A stretch of 5,240 nt of DNA from Verrucomicrobiota bacterium (lineage in GTDB: Bacteria; Verrucomicrobiota; Verrucomicrobiia; Verrucomicrobiales; Verrucomicrobiaceae), in NCBI GenBank assembly GCA_023429545.1, contig JAEYUU010000036.1, positions 1 to 5,240 on the forward strand, read 5' to 3'. Shown in pieces: positions 1 to 5,240 of this stretch. Each line of letters opens with the position of its first letter. The stretch's first letter is position 1. A program made the position numbers and the translations under genes. The notes beneath the pieces are model-generated. The model did no database searches. It worked only from the letters and a program-made list of their open reading frames with translations, and was not told the DNA's origin.

Positions 1-863
1 CCGTGGATGTGTACAACAAGAAGATTCATCTTGAATCAGGGGCCAACGTGAAACGGCCGGTGGGGGGACTGGCCAAGGTGGCCACCGCGCTCGTGGCGCT
101 CGACTGGTCAGACGTGACCAAGGTGCCGCTGAACACCCTTGCGACGGTGTCACCCACGGATTTGCAGATCGCGGGCTCCAACAGCCTTGGCCTCGCCCCT
201 GGCGACCAGATCACCCTGCGCGATCTGGTGTATGCCGCCATGATGTCCTCTGACAATGTCGCTGCCACCACGCTTGCGGCATTTGTCGGAAACGACATCA
301 ATGCGCGCCGTGGTCGCGGTGGAGATCCGATTGCCACGTTTGTGGCCGAGATGAACAAGCTCGCTGCGCGCGAGGGCATGAAGAAGACGCGGTTCACCAA
401 TCCACACGGATTCGAAAACAGCCGCAGCACCCCATTCTCCACGGCGGCAGACATGGCCCGGCTGAGCATGTACGCCATCTCGCGTGCGCCCTTCCGTTTT
501 TACACCAACCAGCGCTCGCGCAACATCACCGTGCTCCGCGGCGGCGCGCCGCTCACGGTCCCTCTTCAGAATACCAATGCGCTGCTGCGTCGTGGCAACA
601 TCGATGGCATCAAGACGGGCAATACTCCCATGTCCGGCGGCTGCGTCATCGTGACTGAGGAACGGCCCGGCTCGGTGAGCAAGGATCCTGCCACCGGAGC
701 CAGCGTGGTGTACCGCCACCGCATGGTGACCGTGGTGCTGGGCTCTGGCGATCCGTTCAGCGAAGCGCTTGCCGTGCTGCAACAAGGCTGGGGCGGCTAT
801 GACCAGTGGCTCCAGGCCGGCCGGCCGGTGCACGATGCCAAGGAACTGCTCGGCACCTTCTGA
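1..863 (+). CDS. D-alanyl-D-alanine carboxypeptidase-like protein (peptidase S11), 5'-truncated, possible pseudoenzyme
   Basis: This is the C-terminal 286 or so residues of a penicillin-binding-type serine peptidase. Such enzymes act in the periplasm and trim the terminal D-Ala from peptidoglycan stem peptides. The reading frame is open to the window edge, so the GTG at position 3 is probably internal. The signal peptide and about 60 residues of the usual N-terminus would lie upstream. Numbering from that GTG, the SxN motif is S83-D84-N85 within MMSSDNVAATTLA. The KTG motif is K204-T205-G206 in DGIKTGNTPMSGG, and TNPHGF (132-137) is also typical of the family. The SxxK motif is odd: the aligned segment reads RPVGGLAKVATAL, so Gly22 stands where the nucleophilic serine should be, while Lys25 is kept. 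The family call is secure. Catalytic activity is doubtful. The next gene starts 60 bases after the stop, with no obvious terminator between. Confidence 0.88.
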   Translation, partial: VDVYNKKIHLESGANVKRPVGGLAKVATALVALDWSDVTKVPLNTLATVSPTDLQIAGSNSLGLAPGDQITLRDLVYAAMMSSDNVAATTLAAFVGNDINARRGRGGDPIATFVAEMNKLAAREGMKKTRFTNPHGFENSRSTPFSTAADMARLSMYAISRAPFRFYTNQRSRNITVLRGGAPLTVPLQNTNALLRRGNIDGIKTGNTPMSGGCVIVTEERPGSVSKDPATGASVVYRHRMVTVVLGSGDPFSEALAVLQQGWGGYDQWLQAGRPVHDAKELLGTF

Positions 864-922
864 TTCTTTCAAGCATCAACGCTCCCCACTCCCACACACG
901 CAAATTCAGACACCCCATACCC

Positions 923-2008
923 ATGCGCATCGGCATTCTCAATAGCGGCGGCGATTGTCCAGGACTCAATGCAGTGATCCACGGCGTGGTGGGAGCCGCC
1001 ACCGAACTGGGGTGGGAAGTGATTGGCTTTCGGGACGGCTTTGAAGGCCTGCTGCCCAATGGACCCGGCCACGTGAAGCTCGACCCTGAGCGCACCATCG
1101 GCATTCTGAAACTGGGCGGCACGATCCTCGGCACGACCAACAAGGGCAACTTCGCCGTGAAGATCGGCGTGGACAACGTCGCGCAGGTCGCGGAGGAGAT
1201 CATGGAACAGGCCAAGGCCACCATCAAATACCTCGGCATTGAGGCGCTGATCGTGGTGGGTGGTGACGGCTCCCTGACCACCGGCCTGCAGCTCTGCCAT
1301 GAAGGCGTGCCGGTGGTCGGCGTGCCCAAGACGATTGACAACGACCTCCAGGCCACGGCCATGACCTTCGGCTTTGACTCCGCGGTTGCAGCGGTGGTTG
1401 ATGCCCTGGACCGTCTCCACACCACGGCAGACAGCCACCAGCGCGTGATGGTGGTGGAGGTGATGGGACGTCACGCTGGATGGATCGCCCTCTATGGCGG
1501 CATCGGCGGTGGAGCGGACATCGTCCTGCTGCCCGAGATCAAGTTCACCATGGAGAACGTCGCGGCTCACGTGAAGCGTCTCTATGCGGCGGGGCATCGT
1601 TCAGTCCTCATCGTCGTTGCGGAAGGCGCCCAACTCGAAGGCGGCGGCCTCATGACCCGCGAGCAGATGGACGCCGAAAATCGCCAGGTGAAGCTGGGTG
1701 GAATCGGTGAATACGTGGCCAAGAACGTCGAGGTGATGACCGGTCATGAAACGCGTGACGTGCGCCTCGGTCACCTGCAGCGCGGAGGCTCGCCCACGCC
1801 GCTGGATCGCATCCTTGGCACCCGCTTCGGCGTGAAGGCGGTGCACCTCATCAAGGAGCGGAAGTTCGGCCGCATGGTGAGCTACCAGAGCTACCATGTG
1901 GGGGATGTGCCTATCGAGGAGGCCGTGAACAAGCTCCGTCTGGTGCAGCCGAACAGCGAAGTCGTCCAGGCTGCCCGTGCCGTGGGCATCAGCTTTGGTG
2001 ACCGGTAG
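923..2008 (+). CDS. pfkA: 6-phosphofructokinase, mixed-donor (ATP/PPi) group
   Basis: The enzyme phosphorylates fructose 6-phosphate to fructose 1,6-bisphosphate in cytoplasmic glycolysis. The 361-residue product starts MRIGILNSGGDCPGLNAVI, the standard PFK N-terminus. That is why the ATG at 923 is chosen over an in-frame extension from 806 that would overlap the previous gene. Visible motifs are GGDCPG (9-14), GGTILGTTNKGN (65-76), GGDGS (113-117), PKTIDND (135-141, catalytic base Asp139), MGRHAGW (181-187), AEG (233-235) and LGHLQRGGSP (282-291, His284 and Arg287 contacting sugar phosphate). Gly116 corresponds to E. coli Gly104, the ATP-type residue. Lys136 replaces E. coli Gly124, the residue usual in PPi-using enzymes, so the phosphoryl donor cannot be read with certainty. 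It is about 40 residues longer than E. coli PfkA. No Shine-Dalgarno sequence is visible; the preceding 40 bases are C- and A-rich. The symbol pfkA is used in the broad sense. Confidence 0.93.
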   Translation: MRIGILNSGGDCPGLNAVIHGVVGAATELGWEVIGFRDGFEGLLPNGPGHVKLDPERTIGILKLGGTILGTTNKGNFAVKIGVDNVAQVAEEIMEQAKATIKYLGIEALIVVGGDGSLTTGLQLCHEGVPVVGVPKTIDNDLQATAMTFGFDSAVAAVVDALDRLHTTADSHQRVMVVEVMGRHAGWIALYGGIGGGADIVLLPEIKFTMENVAAHVKRLYAAGHRSVLIVVAEGAQLEGGGLMTREQMDAENRQVKLGGIGEYVAKNVEVMTGHETRDVRLGHLQRGGSPTPLDRILGTRFGVKAVHLIKERKFGRMVSYQSYHVGDVPIEEAVNKLRLVQPNSEVVQAARAVGISFGDR

Positions 2009-2068
2009 ACGGTCCTGTCCAGAGCAGCAAAAGCTGTCCTTGCACAGCATCGAATCCACTGGCTTCCG

Positions 2069-2094
2069 GGCTGGAATGCGCTAGCGTCCCAGCC
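2069..2094 (+). promoter_or_regulatory. Nested inverted repeat just upstream of the Lrp-type gene
   Basis: GGCTGG (2069-2074) and CCAGCC (2089-2094) are perfect 6-base inverted arms. Between them sits the 8-base palindrome CGCTAGCG (2079-2086). The element ends three bases before the ATG at 2098, where a ribosome binding site would be. It could be an autoregulatory operator or an RNA hairpin limiting translation. Both roles are inference. It is more GC-rich than the E. coli Lrp consensus. Confidence 0.35.
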
Positions 2095-2097
2095 ACC

Positions 2098-2577
2098 ATG
2101 GAACGAATACTGGAACTGCTTCGAGAAAACTCTCGCCTCACCAACAAGGACATCGCATCACGTCTTGGCCTCGCCGAGGCCGATGTGGCATCCCGGGTGG
2201 ACGAGCTCGAAAAGTCCGGCATCATTCTTGGCTATCATGCCGTCATTGATCAGGAGAAGATCGGGAAGCGTGGTGTCACTGCCTTCATCGAGGTGAAGGT
2301 CACCCCGGAGAGCGGCGGCGGCTTTGATCGCTTTGCCCGGCGTGTCTCCCAGTACGAGCAGGTGCGGAGCTGCTACCTCATGAGTGGCGGGTACGACCTG
2401 GTCGTGGTGGTGGAAGGCGCGGACCTTTATGATGTGGCTCGCTTCGTGGCGGAAAAACTCAGCACGCTGGACGTGGTCCTTTCGACCGCGACACATTTCC
2501 AGCTCCGCACCTACAAGCATGACGGCTTCCTGCTGAATACGCCGTCCACCGAGGGGCCCCTGCCGGTATCGCCATGA
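2098..2577 (+). CDS. Lrp/AsnC-family transcriptional regulator
   Basis: This 159-residue DNA-binding regulator has the usual Lrp size and two-domain layout. An N-terminal winged helix-turn-helix covers about residues 1-55: ILELLRENSRLTNKDIASRL, then the recognition region around ADVASRVDELEKSG and the wing IILGYHAVID. A C-terminal RAM effector-binding domain covers about residues 60-140, with the glycine-rich turn SGGYD (96-100) that normally lines the amino-acid pocket. The tail KLSTLDVVLSTATHF followed by YKHDG resembles, from memory, Bacillus YugG/AlaR. The stop codon overlaps the ATG of the aminotransferase gene (ATGA), so the two are very likely co-transcribed and translationally coupled. 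The regulator probably senses an amino acid, perhaps alanine, and controls this operon. No Shine-Dalgarno sequence precedes the ATG; instead an inverted repeat lies directly upstream. The family is secure and the ligand is inferred. Confidence 0.93.
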   Translation: MERILELLRENSRLTNKDIASRLGLAEADVASRVDELEKSGIILGYHAVIDQEKIGKRGVTAFIEVKVTPESGGGFDRFARRVSQYEQVRSCYLMSGGYDLVVVVEGADLYDVARFVAEKLSTLDVVLSTATHFQLRTYKHDGFLLNTPSTEGPLPVSP

Positions 2578-3767
2578 GCCTGCCACGCAAAATGGACCTT
2601 GAGAGCAAACTGTCGCGGCAGATTAGCGGCATCCCCCGCAGCGGCATCCGAGATTTCTTCGAGCTCGTCATCGGGCGCAGCGATGTCATTTCACTTGGGG
2701 TGGGGGAGCCGGACAGGCCCACGCCCTGGCCCATCCGCGAGGCTGCCATCCGCTCCCTTGAGAAGGGGCAGACCAGCTACACCAGCAACCTGGGACTGGA
2801 GTCGCTCCGCATCGCCATCAGCGAGTACGTGACCAGCCAGTTCCACGTGACTTACGATCCGAAGACGGAGATCCTCGTGACCGTGGGTGTGAGCGAGGCG
2901 CTGGACCTGGCCTTCCGCGCCGTGCTGGATCCTGGTGATGAAGTCATCTACCACCAGCCGTGCTACGTTTCCTACGGACCAAGCATCACCATGGCCTATG
3001 GCGTGCCGGTGCCGGTGAACACGCGCCTGGAGGACAACTTCGCGCTGCGCGCCTCCGATGTGGAAAATGCCATCACGCCGAAGACCAAGGTCATCGCGCT
3101 GAATTTCCCCACGAATCCCACGGGCGCCATTGAGCCGCCGGAGGAACTGGAAAAAATCGCCCAGCTCTGTGTGAAGCATGACCTGCTCTGCTTCACCGAT
3201 GAGATCTACAGCGAGTTGCTGTACGACGGTGGCCAGCACAAGAGCATCGTGGAATTCCCCGGCATGCGTGAGCGCACCGTGCTGCTGCATGGTTTCTCCA
3301 AGGCCTTTGCCATGACGGGATGGCGTCTTGGTTATGCCTGCGCGCCTGCGCCGCTGCGCGAGGCCATGATGAAGATCCACCAGTACTGCATGCTCTGCGC
3401 TCCGATCATGAGTCAGGTGGCGGCATTGGAGGCGCTGCATCAGGGAACCGCGGTCATCGAGCCCATGCGTGCGAGCTATGAGGAGCGCCGCAACTTCGTC
3501 GTGCGCCGTCTCAATGAGATGGGCTTGAGTTGCTTCAATCCTGGTGGCGCCTTCTATGTGTTCCCGGATGTGAGTTCCACCGGCTTGTCCGGCCGGGATT
3601 TCGCGCTGAAGCTTCTTGAGGAGAAGAGCATCGCCGTGGTCCCCGGCAGTGCCTTCGGACCCAGTGGTGAGCTCTGCGTGCGCTGCTGTTACGCCACAGC
3701 GCCCGACCTCCTCGTGAAAGCCATGGACGGCATGGAAGAGTTCGTGAAGTCACGCAATCACGCTTGA
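2574..3767 (+). CDS. PLP-dependent class I/II aminotransferase (alanine/aromatic type)
   Basis: This is a 397-residue fold-type I pyridoxal-phosphate transaminase of normal length, expected in the cytoplasm. Substrate-side and cofactor landmarks are visible: VISLGVGEPD (38-47), SYTSNLGLESLR (68-79), NFPTNPTG with Asn181, TDEIYSEL with Asp209 (pyridine nitrogen) and Tyr212, and the Schiff-base lysine Lys243 in GFSKAFAMTGWRLGY. The carboxylate-binding arginine is probably Arg370 in LCVRCCYAT. The start ATG at 2574 overlaps the regulator's stop by 4 bases, which supports it; Met7 (2592) is an alternative. Pairing with an Lrp-type regulator resembles the alaR-alaT operon of Bacillus, so alanine:2-oxoglutarate transamination is a reasonable guess. 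Aromatic or other amino acids cannot be excluded from sequence alone. The protein is fairly rich in cysteine (ten residues), including a Cys-Cys pair next to Arg370. Confidence 0.93.
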   Translation: MSLPRKMDLESKLSRQISGIPRSGIRDFFELVIGRSDVISLGVGEPDRPTPWPIREAAIRSLEKGQTSYTSNLGLESLRIAISEYVTSQFHVTYDPKTEILVTVGVSEALDLAFRAVLDPGDEVIYHQPCYVSYGPSITMAYGVPVPVNTRLEDNFALRASDVENAITPKTKVIALNFPTNPTGAIEPPEELEKIAQLCVKHDLLCFTDEIYSELLYDGGQHKSIVEFPGMRERTVLLHGFSKAFAMTGWRLGYACAPAPLREAMMKIHQYCMLCAPIMSQVAALEALHQGTAVIEPMRASYEERRNFVVRRLNEMGLSCFNPGGAFYVFPDVSSTGLSGRDFALKLLEEKSIAVVPGSAFGPSGELCVRCCYATAPDLLVKAMDGMEEFVKSRNHA

Positions 3768-3774
3768 TTGTCCG

Positions 3775-3816
3775 GGCATGCCGCGTAGCCACTCATCGTT
3801 CGCTTCACGGCATGCC
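3775..3816 (+). repeat. Perfect 9-bp inverted repeat spanning the protease gene start
   Basis: GGCATGCCG (3775-3783) is perfectly complementary to CGGCATGCC (3808-3816), with a 24-base loop between. Each arm also contains the self-complementary octamer GGCATGCC, so the element is both an inverted and a direct repeat. The left arm begins 8 bases after the aminotransferase stop. The right arm encloses the proposed ATG (3812-3814) of the next gene. No T-run follows, so it is not a classical terminator. A translation-controlling hairpin or a pair of protein-binding sites is possible. Confidence 0.5.
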
Positions 3817-4567
3817 TCAAGTCTCCCTCTCCGCCATGCGATCTCCGGCGGTGGCACACGTGCTGCCGCTGGCGCTCTTCATGCTGCTGAATGCGGTGCC
3901 CGCGGCGGTGGGCGTCGAGAATCCCGATCTTCCCTGGTGGCGGCATTCGCCGGAGCAGTGGGTGTATCCCCTGCAGACGGTTGTGGTCGGTGCGGTGCTT
4001 GCTCTGGGCTGGAGACACTACCAGTTTCGTCCGTGGCGGGGGTTTGGCCTCGCAGCATTGCTCGGTGCGGTGGGCATCGTCTTGTGGTGCCTTCCTGCTT
4101 TTGCGTGGCAGAAGCTCTTTGCTTCAGGCCATACCATCCCTGGATGGTACGAATGGCTCGGCATCGCGGAGCGCAAGGATGGTTTTGATCCCAGCTTCTT
4201 CCAGAGCGAGCCCTTCTGGTATGCTGCGGCCATGGCCATGCGTTTCATCCGTCTCGTGGCGATCGTGCCGCTCGTGGAGGAAATCTTCTGGCGCGGCTTC
4301 CTCATGCGTTACCTCGTGGCGGATGGTGATGATTTCCGGAAGGTACCCTTCGGCACACACACGTGGCTCTCCTTCGGCATTGTGACCGCCGGGGTGGTCA
4401 TCGCCCACCATCCTGTCGATTACCTCGGCGCTCTGCTCTGGGGCTGCCTGGTGTACTTCGTCGCTGTGCGGACAAAGAGCCTCGCTGCCTGTGTCCTGAT
4501 GCATGCCGTGGCGAACCTGCTGCTGGGGATGTATGTGGTGAGCACGAAGCAGTGGGGATTCTGGTGA
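3812..4567 (+). CDS. CPBP-family intramembrane metalloprotease (CAAX prenyl protease-related, exosortase-associated type)
   Basis: This is a 251-residue polytopic inner-membrane protein with about seven hydrophobic segments (roughly residues 13-33, 51-67, 78-99, 138-155, 186-199, 203-221 and 226-244). The CPBP/Abi protease signature is present. Motif 1 is VEEIFWRGFLMRYL, with Glu156, Glu157 and Arg161. Motif 2 is VVIAHH, with His199/His200. Motif 3 is LMHAVANLLL, with His231 and Asn235. The EEIFWRGF form and the aromatic C-terminus WGFW fit the CAAX-related proteins known from genomes with exosortase/PEP-CTERM sorting. It might therefore process or assist sorting of surface proteins, but no exosortase is in the window and the substrate is unknown. 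The start is uncertain. ATG 3812 lies inside an inverted repeat, ATG 3836 begins directly before the first membrane segment, and TTG 3764 would overlap the aminotransferase stop. The 3812 start leaves 44 bases after the aminotransferase, so readthrough from that operon is plausible. Confidence 0.85.
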   Translation: MPQVSLSAMRSPAVAHVLPLALFMLLNAVPAAVGVENPDLPWWRHSPEQWVYPLQTVVVGAVLALGWRHYQFRPWRGFGLAALLGAVGIVLWCLPAFAWQKLFASGHTIPGWYEWLGIAERKDGFDPSFFQSEPFWYAAAMAMRFIRLVAIVPLVEEIFWRGFLMRYLVADGDDFRKVPFGTHTWLSFGIVTAGVVIAHHPVDYLGALLWGCLVYFVAVRTKSLAACVLMHAVANLLLGMYVVSTKQWGFW

Positions 4568-4573
4568 CACAAC

Positions 4574-4602
4574 TTCCCTCTCCCGAAGCCGTGAGAGGGG
4601 AA
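4574..4602 (+). terminator. Possible transcription terminator hairpin after the protease gene
   Basis: TTCCCTCTC (4574-4582) pairs with GAGAGGGGAA (4593-4602), giving nine base pairs with one bulged G and a 10-base loop. It starts 6 bases after the protease stop codon, the expected place for a terminator before the next transcription unit. No T-tract follows, so an intrinsic terminator is only weakly supported; it could instead protect the 3' end of the transcript. Confidence 0.35.
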
Positions 4603-4650
4603 TGAGGGGCGGGAAGCTTGCCGCATTGGGGAATCGGAAGGGTTCGGTTG

Positions 4651-4713
4651 TGCGTCTCTTGAACTGAAATTCGCGGAAGATGCGGGTTTGTTATTGCAAT
4701 TGCGTCTCAGGAG
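4651..4713 (+). promoter_or_regulatory. Probable control region of the AraC-type gene
   Basis: The octamer TGCGTCTC occurs at 4651-4658 and again at 4701-4708, exactly 50 bases apart. Just before the second copy lies an AT-richer patch with the overlapping palindromes ATTGCAAT (4693-4700) and GCAATTGC (4696-4703). AGGAG at 4709-4713 is the only clear Shine-Dalgarno sequence I saw in the window, although it stands 15 bases from the ATG at 4729. TTGAAC at 4659 resembles a -35 box, but no -10 box sits at normal spacing. The promoter position is not resolved. Confidence 0.3.
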
Positions 4714-4728
4714 CTTTATCGCAGCGCC

Positions 4729-5240
4729 ATGACGGCCACCTCCTTCCGCCCCACCACCCTTCACGGTGACTTGCGTGCGGACGGATTTCGCATCCGCATC
4801 TGGCAGTTTCAGGCGGGTCGAGACACCCGTCTGGAGTTCGGGATTTCCTCTGAGTCTACGGTCATGGCCATCAGCTTTACCGGGCGCCTGGTCTTCGCAA
4901 GTTCGGATGGCCATATGCGTATTTCCTCGGAGCAGCTTGTGGTCGCCTCAAAGGTGCGACCGGAGACGCAATGGATTGCCCTTGAAGGTGGCAGGCATCG
5001 TGGACTCATGGTTGAACTCGGTCCCCAGATGCTAGCCCATCTCGGAGGCACGGTGCGCGGACTCGGGTATCAAGTGGCGCAGAGCGTCACCGTCAATCGT
5101 ATCGGGCAGGGGGATGTCTCCCGGGTACCCACCGTGGTCCTCAGCCTTGCCCAGCAGCTTAGCACACCTCCCGCCCACACCGCCTGCCTTCCCATTTGGT
5201 TCCAAGCCAAAGTGATGGAACTTGCCTCTCTCCCCCTCTT
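4729..5240 (+). CDS. Probable AraC-family transcriptional regulator, N-terminal part (3'-truncated)
   Basis: The frame is open from ATG 4729 to the window end and gives 170 residues, starting MTATSFRPTTLHGDLRADGF. The first 100 or so residues are strand-rich with little helix (RIRIWQFQAG, STVMAISFTGRLVFA, GLMVELGP), as in the sensory domain of AraC-type regulators. The last residues, ACLPIWFQAKVMELASLPL, match the linker helix that precedes the two helix-turn-helix motifs in PchR-like AraC regulators (compare the usual K-x-x-E-L-L-x-L-L pattern). The DNA-binding domain itself would lie past the window, so the family call rests on this resemblance and is inferred. AGGAG lies upstream. The inducer and targets are unknown. 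A separate transcription unit from the protease gene is likely, given the 161-base gap and the hairpin within it. Confidence 0.6.
   Translation, partial: MTATSFRPTTLHGDLRADGFRIRIWQFQAGRDTRLEFGISSESTVMAISFTGRLVFASSDGHMRISSEQLVVASKVRPETQWIALEGGRHRGLMVELGPQMLAHLGGTVRGLGYQVAQSVTVNRIGQGDVSRVPTVVLSLAQQLSTPPAHTACLPIWFQAKVMELASLPL

Noticed and set aside
806..922. Upstream extension of the phosphofructokinase from ATG 806
   Set aside because: It would overlap the preceding gene by 58 bases and add 39 residues with no family counterpart; MRIGILNSGGD at 923 is the standard N-terminus.
757..1597. Long minus-strand open frames (757-1425 and 869-1597) opposite the phosphofructokinase gene
   Set aside because: They mirror the third-position GC bias of a clear phosphofructokinase gene, and their translations (Arg-, His-, Ser-rich) show no recognisable domain.
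2021..2048. Small hairpin GCTGT/ACAGC (2033-2037 and 2044-2048) after the phosphofructokinase gene as a terminator
   Set aside because: It has only five base pairs and no T-run, so it is expected by chance.
2691..3440. 249-codon minus-strand open frame opposite the aminotransferase
   Set aside because: Its His/Arg/Gly-rich composition is typical of an antisense shadow; the + strand carries all conserved aminotransferase motifs.
4420..4914. Minus-strand open frame of 164 codons across the intergenic region
   Set aside because: It overlaps both the protease C-terminus and the AraC-type N-terminus on the other strand and has no recognisable features.
4766..5035. 89-codon + strand frame inside the AraC-type region
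   Set aside because: It is out of frame with the better-supported open frame from 4729, which has sensory-domain-like and linker-helix features.

Overview
The window is GC-rich, densely coding DNA with every recognisable gene on the + strand. The gene types suggest a Verrucomicrobia-like Gram-negative bacterium. These are a penicillin-binding-type peptidase, a phosphofructokinase of the mixed ATP/PPi group, and a CPBP membrane protease of the type found with exosortase/PEP-CTERM systems. Most genes also lack a clear Shine-Dalgarno sequence. This placement is inference from gene content; there is no rRNA or other marker in the window.

Layout. 1-863: the 3' part of a D-alanyl-D-alanine carboxypeptidase-like (S11) protein, whose N-terminus lies outside the window. 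923-2008: a complete 6-phosphofructokinase. 2098-2577 and 2574-3767: an Lrp/AsnC regulator and a class I/II aminotransferase whose reading frames overlap by 4 bases, so almost certainly one transcription unit. 3812-4567: a multi-pass CPBP (CAAX-like) protease. 4568-4728: an intergenic region with a hairpin, a short direct repeat and a small AT-rich palindromic patch. 4729-5240: the N-terminal part of a probable AraC-type regulator that runs off the window. No RNA genes, mobile elements or CRISPR arrays were seen.

Functionally this is mostly housekeeping chromosome: cell-wall maturation, glycolysis, and amino-acid transamination under a local Lrp-type sensor. The regulator/aminotransferase pair resembles the alaR-alaT arrangement of Bacillus, which would tie alanine level to transaminase expression. 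I found no clear new multi-gene system.

The points most worth a second look are four. The carboxypeptidase has glycine where the catalytic serine is expected. The phosphofructokinase has a hybrid donor-specificity signature (Gly and Lys). A perfect 9-bp inverted repeat spans the proposed start codon of the protease gene. A nested palindrome abuts the start of the Lrp-type gene.
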